A stretch of DNA of 64,000 bases from Dromaius novaehollandiae (Eukaryota > Chordata > Aves > Casuariiformes > Dromaiidae). Position numbers and translations under genes: made by a program. Positions 55,501 to 60,805 of the stretch are shown one piece after another. Within the stretch, counting starts at the first letter, position 1; every line of letters starts with the position of its first letter. The stretch covers positions 65,915,601 through 65,979,600 of the forward strand of contig NC_088102.1 of the NCBI RefSeq assembly GCF_036370855.1, read 5' to 3'. Under the pieces are notes generated by a model. It searched no databases. It was not told the origin of the DNA and was given only the letters and a program-made list of their open reading frames with translations.

Positions 55501-57610
55501 ACGGCTATAAAATGTCTGCAAGATTAAACCATCAGAACTCAAGCTCTAAGGACCTGAGGATATCGTTACACTTAAGTGTTTGTCATTAAAATGTAGCTAA
55601 GTTAATATAAAGGCTGCTTCTATGCTGCAGTATTTGTCATTACAATATTTATTTTCCTCTTGTCCATTTATGAAGTCTTCAAACATTTCAACGGGAGCAT
55701 GAACTAGAAATAAAGTATTTTTATTAAACTATAAGAACGCCTGGCTTTTTTCAGGAATGAGAAGGGTCACGAGAATTGTTCTTACTTACCTTCCAAAAAT
55801 GGGACCTCCCACGAGCTGGAGGACACCAAAGGTTGTCTGGAGGTAGCCAAACCCAACCGAGTCCAAACCTAGGCTCTTTGCCAAGTACTAAAAACAAGCA
55901 AAACAAAAAAAAAAATGAGGACAGGGAAATGAAATAAGTTATATTTCTGAATAAAGAGCTTAACATCTGCATGCGGAGGACCACAGCTCTAAACACTTGC
56001 TTCTTTCTGTTTAGACTGCCAGCTAAGCGCAGCTCACTGAAGGCGTGGAGGTGCCCCAAACCAGCCTGCCTTCCCGATGCGCGCTCTACACCCAGGTCCA
56101 AGAACGTCCCCGGCTCAGCTTGGTCCTGCTGGGCAAAGCACAGGAGTCCGGTAAACGGAGATGTGCTCTCCAAAACCGCTCTGCTTCCCATAGCCTGGGC
56201 TATTCAATTTAAGCTGTATATGACCAGCTCTTGGGTATATTAGAAGGACCATGCCAAGAGCCAACCTCCTCCAGGTAGTCTCACCTACTGCTTGCTTGGA
56301 AAACAGCAAGATCAAAGCAGGGTTTATGCCTTTCTCAGGCTTTCCAGGGAGAGTTATTTTGTGCATGAACAGAACTGCTGCTACCTGCTCTCATGGTCCA
56401 GCATGATTACACTAATCCGCCATGAATAAACTGTCTCTCAGCCAGCTGGCTCGGGTTATAGCTTCGCACCAGAAGGAGGGGTGCAGCTTGCCTCCGGAGG
56501 CACAAAACTACAGAGCTCTCCCAAAAGGCTACAAAATACAGGGCGCACACAGAGAGATAGCACCCATATTTGTATTTGCTGGTACTCCTTCCCAACAGCC
56601 TGTGTCTGGATCATTGCAACACTCTCCCCTACGGCTTTGGCAGTATCCCCAGTACCTACAGAAGATGCTGATGCTTTGCTTTGACTGCCCAGCTCCCTCT
56701 CAGCTTTGCCTGCCGCTTCTCATTCTCCACCAGGCTCCTGGTCCCTCTGCTCAGCCCTCCTCACCGCTCAGGTGAGCCACATCCAGCACCTCCTGCTATT
56801 TCAAGGCACGCTCACGCCTCGCCTCTGGCGGCAGGGCCAGCTCCAGGCTCCTGCACGGGGTCCTGCTTTATCTCTGCAGCCCCTCACGTGCAGGCAGGGC
56901 AGCTTGACAAGGACAGACTGCAGTGCCAACGCTTATCTCCCCTTCAAAACCTCTCGTGCTGGAGCAGGAAACAGGGTAGGAGAGGTCAGTAGGCAAGAAG
57001 CAACGGCTCCTACGCCCAGCTGGGTTACTACTCGCGCAAAAACTCGTGTGCATTGCACTCTGCGCTGAAACCTCCCACTTCTGCTAGCTCTTCTGCCGCC
57101 TGCTTGGCGGGTCACTCACCTACCATAGCTTCCCCATTTAGTCAGGGAGCAGAGAGGCTCAAACCGCACCTGCGCAGAGCCTCCGCAGGGGCTCTCAGCC
57201 CAAAAGGGGCTCTAGGTGTTTCTGCAGTAAAGTAATAAACCAGCTTTTACTGCCTGCATACACTTGCTCTGGAGACAGACGCTCAGAAGACACCACAGCC
57301 GTAGCTTGCCCGCTATACAGGACACACTCCTCTCCTTCCTGCTGGAAACCTCTTCCGATTTTGCTGGGACACCACGCAGGCAGTGCGGAGGGAGAGGAGC
57401 GCGGTGCAGCAGCAAAGCGGGACAAGCCATACTCACGGGCATGACTCCCAGCTGCATGAAGAGGAAGATCAGGTCTAGGGCTGCAATCACGTAGGCAACA
57501 AGGATCACTTGCTGCTTTCTGCCCTCCTCCGGCCGCCCTTCCTCCTCGCTCCTGCTTGGCGCTGCTCCTCGCTCAGCCCCAGAGCCGGCTGGGTCGCTCG
57601 CGGCGCTCAT
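1316..57610 (-). CDS. SLC22A18: SLC22A18, MFS transporter (solute carrier 22 member 18), complete ten-exon coding gene
   Basis: Polyspecific organic-cation-type transporter of the major facilitator superfamily, an integral membrane protein; in mammals it lies in the imprinted CDKN1C/KCNQ1 cluster. Coding segments, 5' to 3': 57437-57610, 55790-55887, 53326-53471, 52593-52725, 21191-21306, 20733-20843, 14845-14945, 6700-6801, 4123-4243, 1316-1500. Lengths 174, 98, 146, 133, 116, 111, 101, 102, 121 and 185 sum to 1287 nt, giving 428 residues and a TAG stop. All introns are GT-AG, with phases 0,2,1,2,1,1,0,0,1. The protein matches human SLC22A18 along its length from memory: YLQTTFGVLQL, GRFADQ, LGLCFG, MFSIISMDFF, GLAM, LCASVQPL-like and GPTVGGLLY. 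Twelve hydrophobic segments can be placed, with a loop at about residues 207-245 between halves. An MFS motif A-like loop (G90-R99) and a DxTxxxxR loop (D147-R154) are present. No frameshift or internal stop was found, so the gene looks intact. Exact substrate is not readable from sequence. Confidence 0.95.
1501..4122 (-). other. SLC22A18 intron 9 (2.6 kb)
   Basis: GC- and CpG-rich. An 11-base G-run lies at 1611-1621 next to exon 10. Several open frames on both strands have no family similarity and follow from the base composition. I recognise no transposon. Confidence 0.8.
4123..4243 (-). CDS. SLC22A18: SLC22A18 coding exon 9 (TM10)
   Basis: Encodes residues 328-367 and one base of Gly368. 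The acceptor is CTCTTAG and the donor GTAAGA. It reads NVLHYCIIAVPLVFAFSTL (TM10), then ATITDSILTKSVPASDT. Human has NVVTDSMLIKAVSTSDTG in the same place. The surrounding DNA is CpG-rich, and a 341-codon open frame runs antisense over it on the plus strand; I treat that as a shadow. Confidence 0.94.
4244..6699 (-). other. SLC22A18 intron 8 (2.5 kb)
   Basis: Contains a T-run at 5535-5549 and CpG-dense stretches near 5860-6260. The part at 4600-4800 is AT-richer. No recognised gene or repeat family. Confidence 0.8.
6700..6801 (-). CDS. SLC22A18: SLC22A18 coding exon 8 (loop 8-9, TM9)
   Basis: Encodes residues 294-327, exactly 34 codons, with both boundaries in phase 0. The acceptor is CGCCCAG and the donor GTAAGG. 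VVQGLVVGKLTSLCTEKTLL is the C-half counterpart of motif A, with Gly301 and Lys302 retained. TM9 begins near residue 312 and ends with GVGLAM, which is also present in human. Because it is symmetrical, skipping this exon would keep the frame, but that would remove a transmembrane helix. Confidence 0.94.
6802..14844 (-). other. SLC22A18 intron 7 (8.0 kb)
   Basis: Alternates between CpG-dense patches (about 8030-8600, 9410-9790 and 10140-10840) and AT-rich stretches (7000-7260, 7690-8030). A-rich simple sequence lies at 11486-11509 and 13447-13475. Open frames up to 212 codons show no recognisable domain. No transposon recognised. Confidence 0.8.
14845..14945 (-). CDS. SLC22A18: SLC22A18 coding exon 7 (TM7 end, TM8)
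   Basis: Encodes two bases of Gly260 through Met293. The acceptor is CGCTAG, with a rather weak pyrimidine tract, and the donor is GTAAGT. The reading LFLIMFSIISMDFFGLEALQ is close to the human MVMFSIISMDFFQLEAAQ and is the most diagnostic segment of the gene. It continues SGYLMSYFGVLQM, a repeat of the TM2 segment in exon 2, marking the second half of the MFS fold. The exon ends in phase 0. Confidence 0.95.
18885..18995 (-). mobile_element. old CR1/L3-type LINE fragment
   Basis: TTCACTACTTGCTGTGAAAA, then TCTTTAAACTGGTCTCCTAT and TAGTTTCAATAAATGTGCCC match the reverse complement of the region near the 3' end of ancient amniote CR1 elements. Short and diverged. Identified from memory of the consensus. 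Confidence 0.55.
20380..20615 (-). repeat. MIR-like SINE relic
   Basis: Contains GAGCTTATAGCCTAAGCAG, then AGAGATTAAGTGCTTTGCC with AAAAGTCCCA, and a downstream TCAGGTTTTTGACCC. This is the reverse complement of the MIR body (accumulated-loss form of 'aagtgacttgcccaag'). Diverged and recognised from memory. Confidence 0.5.
20733..20843 (-). CDS. SLC22A18: SLC22A18 coding exon 6 (end of central loop, into TM7)
   Basis: Encodes two bases of Ser223 through Ile259 and one base of Gly260. The acceptor chosen is TTCCCAG (CT at 20844-20845 on the plus strand), because only it supplies the two bases needed to complete the split codon from exon 5. A nearer CAG at 20833-20835 would break the frame. 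The donor is GTAAAC, weaker than the others. The reading SVFSLQEILRLMKFPGVMEV then FIVKVLAG parallels human SVFDLKAIASLLRLPDV then IFLVKVA. Only a 347-bp intron separates it from exon 5. Confidence 0.9.
20844..21190 (-). other. SLC22A18 intron 5 (347 bp)
   Basis: Shortest intron of the gene, GC-rich with several CpGs near 20.93-21.10 kb. Nothing else recognised. Confidence 0.85.
21191..21306 (-). CDS. SLC22A18: SLC22A18 coding exon 5 (TM6 and start of central loop)
   Basis: Encodes the last base of Gly184 through Arg222 and one base of Ser223. The acceptor is TTTGCAG and the donor GTAAGT. TM6 is about residues 185-206 (IFVPMYVGLVGSLVSTVIVM). The remainder, MPSRAGLKSDHPVTER, is hydrophilic and starts the cytoplasmic loop joining the two six-helix halves. 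The loop is poorly conserved against human, as expected. The exon is identified by phase fit on both sides, by the TM6 pattern and by its order between exons 4 and 6. Confidence 0.9.
22023..22093. repeat. 26-bp tandem repeat, about 2.6 copies
   Basis: The unit begins GTCTCTTGGAAGAGAGATCT and repeats as GTCTCTCGGAAGAGAGATCT, with a third partial copy CCTCTCGGAAGTGAGGA. Each unit itself contains a short inverted repeat (CTCT..GGAAGAGAG and AGATCT). Confidence 0.8.
22880..22902. repeat. AT/CA microsatellite
   Basis: Short run of AT followed by about seven CA units, strictly alternating. Confidence 0.7.
24590..25350. promoter_or_regulatory. CpG-rich patch in intron 4
   Basis: Long CpG-dense stretch. 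Several overlapping open frames on both strands reflect composition and have no family similarity. Confidence 0.25.
27897..27923. repeat. alternating purine-pyrimidine tract with 10-bp direct repeat
   Basis: Strict purine-pyrimidine alternation for 27 bases, containing GCACGCGTGT twice in tandem. CG/CA steps of this kind favour Z-DNA. Confidence 0.7.
29400..30170 (+). mobile_element. CR1 LINE relic, long 3' part, plus orientation
   Basis: Follows the amniote CR1 consensus, as I remember it, over most of its length. In order there are GGTCAGTGCTCGCAG, an AAAGCTGGAAGAG segment, AAATTTAAAGTGATGTATG, TGCTTATTACCACGCAGAAG, AACATTAGGAATCACCA, then CGCAAGAACTAGGAAGCACC and TCTGTGGAGCTCATTGC near the end. 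Many substitutions and short gaps mean it is old and inactive. It runs opposite to the host gene inside intron 4. The RT frame is not intact. Confidence 0.75.
34380..34530 (-). repeat. MIR-like SINE relic
   Basis: GGGAAACGACGCACAGAAAA followed by GGCAAGATCACACAAAGCTG and AAAGGGACTAAAAAACACGT follows the reverse-complement MIR order (gaaactgaggcacag, gcccaaggtcacacagc, gcagagccaggatt). Weak. Confidence 0.4.
41225..41320. repeat. fragment of an ancient amniote repeat
   Basis: GCTAGACTTTTCAAAAGAAG with GAGCTAGGTGTCTATTC resembles the 'gattttcaaaggagcctaagggagttaggcaccta' phrase repeated in sauropsid genomes. Family name not recalled. Confidence 0.3.
43253..43304. repeat. 26-bp tandem duplication
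   Basis: CATTATTGCAAACTGCTTCA is followed 26 bases later by CATTATTGCAGACTCCTTCA, each with ATTAC after it. Two copies differing at three or so positions. Confidence 0.8.
44200..44295. repeat. fragment of an ancient amniote repeat
   Basis: GATTCCCAAAAGTGCTAAGT followed by TCCTATCCTTTGAAAACC resembles the 'gattttcaaaagtgctcagc' family of sauropsid relics. Weak. Confidence 0.3.
46448..46465 (+). repeat. poly(G) run
   Basis: Eleven G, one A, then six G. Low-complexity tract able to stack as a G-quadruplex and prone to sequencing error. Confidence 0.7.
46495..46620 (-). repeat. MIR-like SINE relic
   Basis: ATGAGGAACAAAAGTGCAGA, GACTTACTCAGATCACAG, AAGTCCCAAATCCCAGCTC and ACTTAACCACAGACTATTCT appear in the order of a reverse-complement MIR. 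The final phrase corresponds to the 5' head. Confidence 0.5.
46868..46903 (+). repeat. T-rich tract
   Basis: Runs of T interrupted by single G, about 36 bases. Confidence 0.7.
47010..47470. promoter_or_regulatory. CpG-rich patch in intron 4
   Basis: Dense CpG with no coding match. Looks like an orphan CpG island. A promoter or enhancer role is only possible. Confidence 0.25.
49585..49630 (+). repeat. (AAAC)n simple repeat
   Basis: Four to five AAAC units followed by interrupted A/C-rich sequence. Confidence 0.7.
49985..50135 (+). repeat. MIR-like SINE relic
   Basis: GGTGGCTATAGCCTCGGACT then GGAACAAGTTACCCAACTTC and CTTGAGGCTCCCTTAATAAA follows the forward MIR order (head, 'gggcaagttacttaacctct', 'tgcctcagtttcc'). 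Diverged. Confidence 0.45.
50220..50480 (+). promoter_or_regulatory. CpG-dense patch with G-quadruplex motif inside intron 4
   Basis: CpG-dense sequence containing GGGGAGGGAGGGAGGGCGGG at 50310-50329, a G3 with single-base loops. About 2.3 kb downstream of exon 4 in gene orientation. Could be an internal CpG island or alternative promoter; no TATA or exon is recognised. Confidence 0.3.
52593..52725 (-). CDS. SLC22A18: SLC22A18 coding exon 4 (loop 4-5 motif, TM5)
   Basis: Encodes the rest of Gly140 through residue 183 and two bases of Gly184. The acceptor is CTTGCAG and the donor GTGAGT. The segment AQKVITDLTTPSERAGALG carries the DxTxxxxR pattern common in drug:H+ antiporter-like MFS members, with Asp147 and Arg154 in place. 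TM5 is the glycine-rich LGLCFGIGIIIGSALGG stretch, about residues 158-178. Human SLC22A18 reads LGLCFGVGVILGSLLGG here. The 31-kb intron 4 follows. Confidence 0.95.
52726..53325 (-). other. SLC22A18 intron 3 (600 bp)
   Basis: Short intron with a possible MIR-like remnant at about 53.06-53.14 kb. Nothing else recognised. Confidence 0.85.
53055..53140 (-). repeat. possible MIR-like remnant
   Basis: GGGGAAATCCAATCAATTTG, CTCAAGATCAGGCAGCAG and CAGATGTGGGATTATGGGT loosely follow a reverse-complement MIR. Short and uncertain. Confidence 0.25.
53326..53471 (-). CDS. SLC22A18: SLC22A18 coding exon 3 (motif A loop, TM3, TM4)
   Basis: Encodes the last base of Arg91 through residue 139 and one base of Gly140. 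The acceptor is CTCTACCAG and the donor GTAAGG. It starts FADQFGSRAAL, the cytoplasmic loop 2-3 of the MFS, where Asp94 and Arg99 are the expected charged residues of motif A. TM3 is about residues 101-118 and TM4 about 122-137, ending SRLPAVFMHGMP. Human has the similar SRLPGALMHTLP at this place. Confidence 0.94.
53472..55789 (-). other. SLC22A18 intron 2 (2.3 kb)
   Basis: AT-richer than the 3' introns. It has A-rich simple sequence at 54231-54260, and a phrase TCAGGTTTTGTT occurs twice near 54.27-54.30 kb, suggesting a decayed repeat. Part of a MIR-like relic (GGGCTTACAGTCTAAAT) is near 55.28 kb. Confidence 0.8.
55205..55300 (-). repeat. fragment of an amniote interspersed repeat
   Basis: ATCCCCTAGGGCTTACAGTC with TAAAT matches the 'agagcttacagtctaaa' phrase common in sauropsid MIR-type repeats. 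The same phrase in diverged form is near 20.4 kb. Confidence 0.35.
55790..55887 (-). CDS. SLC22A18: SLC22A18 coding exon 2 (TM2, start of MFS motif A)
   Basis: Encodes residues 59-90 and two bases of Arg91. The acceptor is TTTTTAG and the donor GTAAGT. The reading begins YLAKSLGLDSVGFGYLQ and closes with GGPIFG, nearly identical to the human segment after TM1. TM2 is about residues 70-89. The end supplies the first half of the conserved loop 2-3 motif, which continues across the splice into exon 3 as R-FADQFGSR. Phase 2 at the 3' side fits exon 3 exactly. Confidence 0.94.
55888..57436 (-). other. SLC22A18 intron 1 (1.5 kb)
   Basis: Contains a probable ancient L2/CR1-clade LINE fragment at 56.59-56.78 kb. 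The part towards exon 1 is GC-rich. Confidence 0.8.
56590..56780 (+). mobile_element. possible L2/CR1-clade LINE relic (end of reverse transcriptase)
   Basis: One plus-strand frame reads DHCNTLPYGFGSIPSTYRR, resembling the DYCNxLLxGLPxxxxxxLQxxQN segment near the C-terminus of L2-like reverse transcriptases. It is followed by a decayed, frame-shifted stretch. Old and non-functional, inside intron 1. Confidence 0.4.
57437..57610 (-). CDS. SLC22A18: SLC22A18 coding exon 1 (start codon, N-terminal tail, TM1)
   Basis: Encodes residues 1-58. The ATG has G at -3, an adequate start context. If upstream DNA is read without splicing, the first in-frame stop is TAA at 57704-57706 and no in-frame ATG intervenes, which supports this start. 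The first 33 residues are hydrophilic and rich in Glu, Arg and Gly (EEEGRPEEGRK), probably a cytosolic tail. Residues about 34-56 (VILVAYVIAALDLIFLFMQL) form TM1 and resemble the human MQL..VP ending. The donor is GTGAGT at 57431-57436 read on the minus strand, and the exon ends in phase 0. The N-terminal tail is the least conserved part against human, so its exact sequence carries little family information. Confidence 0.92.
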
Positions 57611-57720
57611 GGCGCGCTGGCTGCAGGCTGCCCGGGCTGAAGAACCGCACGAAGGCGCGTTCGCGCTGGCGACGCCGAGCCTAAGGAAAGCGCAAAGCCG
57701 TGTTTACAGTTCAAAGCTTA
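57505..57720 (-). promoter_or_regulatory. CpG-dense start region and probable promoter side of SLC22A18
   Basis: CpG dinucleotides are dense from the exon 1 coding part through about 57.70 kb and fall away further upstream. This is typical of a vertebrate CpG-island promoter, and no TATA box is seen. However, TTTCCTTAG at 57681-57689 (minus) is a good acceptor, so the start codon may lie in a second exon with a separate non-coding first exon upstream, as in mammals. Confidence 0.45.
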
Positions 57721-58489
57721 GCAGTAGGAAGCACGCTGAGCCAGCGTGCTGGGGATTACTCTTTTTCCCTTTGATTACTTGTCAGACAGGATCACAGACA
57801 GCCGCTCAGTGAACCAGGGCCCTTGGTCCTCAGCCTCGTCCCAGGTGGGCTCCTTGCTCCAAGGACCATCCCAGTGAAGACCAGCCCGAGGATCCCAGCG
57901 CGGCTGAAATTGGACTTCGCTCCAAGCCAGGTCACATGACACAAATCTTTAACTCCTTCACTTCTTTGCCACATGTGGCTCAGAAGACACGATTATTTTG
58001 ACTCTTCATGAAAAACACTTCTACTTTTGAAGGTGGAAAATTAAACTTAAAACAGAATGGCTGTCTCCAAGTCCTCATGCTACTTGCAGTAGGTTTAGAG
58101 AGATACTAGACCAAGCCTAGGTCTTAGATACAGTTGTGTGTGCTCTAGCCAAGATCTCAGGCTGTTCCCTTTTCCCCACTGGGCCAGGTGCTGCAAATTT
58201 ATAGAGCCTGAGCTAGCAAATGCTCACATGTGTCTCCACTCAGACCACAGACGACTAGCCATAGCCAAAGCCAAAGCACTGGGAAGGGGGGAAGTGTGAG
58301 AGCCTCCCATACTGGCAGGCTGGCTACAAACTGGGGAATTAAAACACACAAACAAAACTCATTTGTCCTCTTTGGGTTTTGCTTGCTTGGGGCTCTGTTT
58401 GTTTGTTTGCTCACTTGTTGCAGTCTGGATGTCTGGTGGAGCATTATTTTTATTTTAAAGGGGAAACGAAAACAGGGATTCCAGCTCCC

Positions 58490-58675
58490 AGACTTCACAG
58501 AACCACGGGACTGCCGGTGGGAAAGGACCTCTGGAGGTCTCTCAGCCAACCTCCTGCTTGAGCAAGACTATCACCAACACGTCAGCTCAGCTGAGATTTT
58601 TTTCTAGACAAGCTCTGAATATCTCCAAGGAAGGACTTTTGCACTTTTTATCTAAAGGCACCTTCTGCATCAGTC
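58490..58675 (-). mobile_element. CR1 LINE 3'-end fragment
   Basis: Plus-strand text reads the complement of a CR1 tail: CACAGAACCACGGGACTG, then GGGAAAGGACCTCTGGAGGT, CAACCTCCTGCTTGAGCA, ACTATCACCAACA and GAATATCTCCAAGGAAGGA. These are the standard landmarks of avian CR1 3' ends in that order. The element is therefore oriented like SLC22A18, about 0.9 kb upstream of the start codon. Truncated and non-coding. Confidence 0.85.
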
Positions 58676-59479
58676 ATAGACTACATCACTGGTAGCACTC
58701 AGTCACTGATGAGTCATATTAAAAGAATAAACATTAATGTAAAAAGTGGGGAGGAATCAGTTATGGCACATAGGAAATGAATTTTCTTGGGTAGGATAAA
58801 TAAGCTTTAAAGGACTGATATTCCAGAGGGACCATGGTGAAAGCAAGCAAGGAGATAAATGTCTTGCAATTAAATTGCAGATTAGGCCATTAGCTATGCA
58901 TTAAGTCTTGACGCTTATTCTCAGCATTTTTGGAGTATTTATAGTTGCCTTCCCTGGTATATCTTTCCTGAGGCCTGTTTATCTGGTGATCTCTGGAAAA
59001 AACGGAGTGGGAAACCTGAGAACATCTTTTTAAAAAAAAATTGTAAAGACTTACTGTTTATGTTACTTGGCAGAAATCTTTCTTAAATCACTGGGAATGG
59101 GAAGCAAGGCCAGCTAAAAGTACACGTGCACGGGGAGGGGAAATCTACCCACAGCAACACCAGCATTTGAAAACTTTAGCTGAAAATGGATGAATTGGGA
59201 GGAAATAAATCCTGAGTCCTTCTTTCTGACTGAATTTTTTCACAGAGGAAACTTAAAATGATTATGCTTTTGGAGGAACTATTCCGCCTGCTCTCTAGCG
59301 TGCTGGGTGGGATTCACCTGTCTGCCGAGGGTCAAAGCGAGATTTACAGCCCCAATACGGACCTTAAGAGGGATAAAAGCGCAGACGTGCTGCACAGCGG
59401 TGAATGGCATCTCTCAGGCTCAAACCCGCTATCAATTAGACGTGGCAGGTCTCCTCAGCTGTGCAAATAACCGCGGTCC

Positions 59480-59610
59480 CAACTGCATCAGGGCCCGAGC
59501 GAGGCACCTAAATACCTTGTGGGATCTGGTCCTTGGCCTCTCAAGTTTCCCCATCTGGGAAGAAGATAAAATGATTCTTCCCTTCCTTGCACGAGCATTA
59601 GGAGGATGCT
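59480..59610 (+). repeat. MIR-like SINE relic
   Basis: CTTGGCCTCTCAAGTTTCCC followed by CATCTGGGAAGAAGATAAAA and TGATTCTTCCCTTCCTTGC resembles 'cctcagtttccccatctgtaaaatggggataatgat..cctacc' of MIR-type SINEs. Confidence 0.45.
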
Positions 59611-60006
59611 ACACCAAGAACAGCGTGGTGCACGGACATTTGGGCAAGGGGACAGATGAACGCTTATGGAGATACGACACTCAGGGAATGGTCTTACTGG
59701 TTATGTCTCTTAAGCTCTGAAATACAAGAGAGGGAAGGGAAGAAGCATCCTGAACTGATTCCCGAATACCGGGAACGCCAACTTGTCTTGACAAGGCAAA
59801 CCCCTCCGCATTAAGTAATTGTCCCAAAGAACCTCCAAAGCCACGGGCCCCGGCCTGATCCGGTGTGCGCTCGCAGAAAGGAAACGCTCCTCCGCGCTTC
59901 TCTCCGGGGAACGGCGGTCCAGCACGCCTCCTCGTCGAGAAACCTTCTCCTAAAAGAGGCCAAGAAAGCTATGTGAGCTCTCGTTACTCAACACTTTAAA
60001 AAGAAA

Positions 60007-60034
60007 TCCCTCCCTCCCTCCCTTCCCCTGCCCC
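60007..60034 (-). other. G-quadruplex motif on the minus strand, upstream of SLC22A18
   Basis: The plus strand shows CCC(T)CCC(T)CCC(T)CCC(TT)CCCC(TG)CCCC. The minus strand therefore has six G-runs of 3-4 separated by 1-2 bases, about 2.4 kb upstream of the start codon. A strong motif by the usual G3+N1-7 rule. Confidence 0.7.
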
Positions 60035-60099
60035 AACACTGACTGAAATGGTCTCATTTGTAGCCTGGTGAAAGATTTATACGGTTAAGCAAATAAGAG

Positions 60100-60570
60100 C
60101 ATATACAGCACGGTATTGCCAAAATTAAGTCCCATGTTTGTTGACTGATTTATTCTTTTGTCTAATTGTGTTTGCAAAAAAGGCTGCTCACTAATGAATG
60201 GAAAAAAAATCCACATGGCCAGCAAAAAAAAAAAAAAAAAAAAAGCCATGTTTAGTTTACAAAATAGCAGAGTCTTCGGGGGTTTTCATAAAAACTGCGG
60301 AGACAGTCCAAATCGGCAATGAAATCAGATTCCCGGTGGCTGCAGAACTCTTTTGGCTCCTTCTATGTGTGTATTAAATTGCAAAAAGCAATTATTTATA
60401 ATTTGTTTTTATAAAAATGCTGGTGTACTTATTCTGCTTGGCAAATTATTTTGTGAAATGGAAAAGACTATTGTTCATTCTTTTGGTAAATTTTTTTGTT
60501 GCTTAGCATATTAAACTGCAAATCACATTTTATCTGAAATATGGCTGGTTGTTATTAACTTTTTAACGGT
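60100..60570. other. AT-rich upstream block, possibly conserved non-coding
   Basis: Non-repetitive AT-rich sequence with homeodomain-type TAATTG and TTATTTATAATT words, interrupted by an A-run at 60224-60244. It resembles developmental conserved elements in texture only; conservation cannot be seen from one sequence. Confidence 0.2.
60224..60244 (+). repeat. poly(A) run
   Basis: About 21 consecutive A. It is not obviously the tail of a retroposon, since no target duplication or SINE body was recognised to its left. Confidence 0.8.
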
Positions 60571-60584
60571 AAAGCCCAAGAGCG

Positions 60585-60805
60585 CCATCTGATATTGAGG
60601 CCCCATTTGGTGCCCTGCAAACACACCACGAGCTGGAGATTCAGACAAGGGAAAAGTAGATCCTCCTCATCTCACAAACGGGACACTAACAGACAGAAGG
60701 ATTTAATGACTTGCCCGAAATCTCGGAGGAAGTCAGTGGAAGAGCCTGGGATGAGACTGGGTCATCCTTTGGACTCCTGTCTGGCTGTTTAACCACAGGA
60801 CAGTT
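60585..60805 (-). repeat. MIR-like SINE relic, the best preserved of the set
   Basis: In order: CATCTCACAAACGGGACACT, AGGATTTAATGACTTGCCC, GGAAGTCAGTGGAAGAGCCT, GGGATGAGACTGGGTC, GGACTCCTGTCTGGCTGTTT and AACCACAGGACAG. This is the reverse-complement MIR layout, ending at the head. Such elements are shared among amniotes. Confidence 0.55.
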
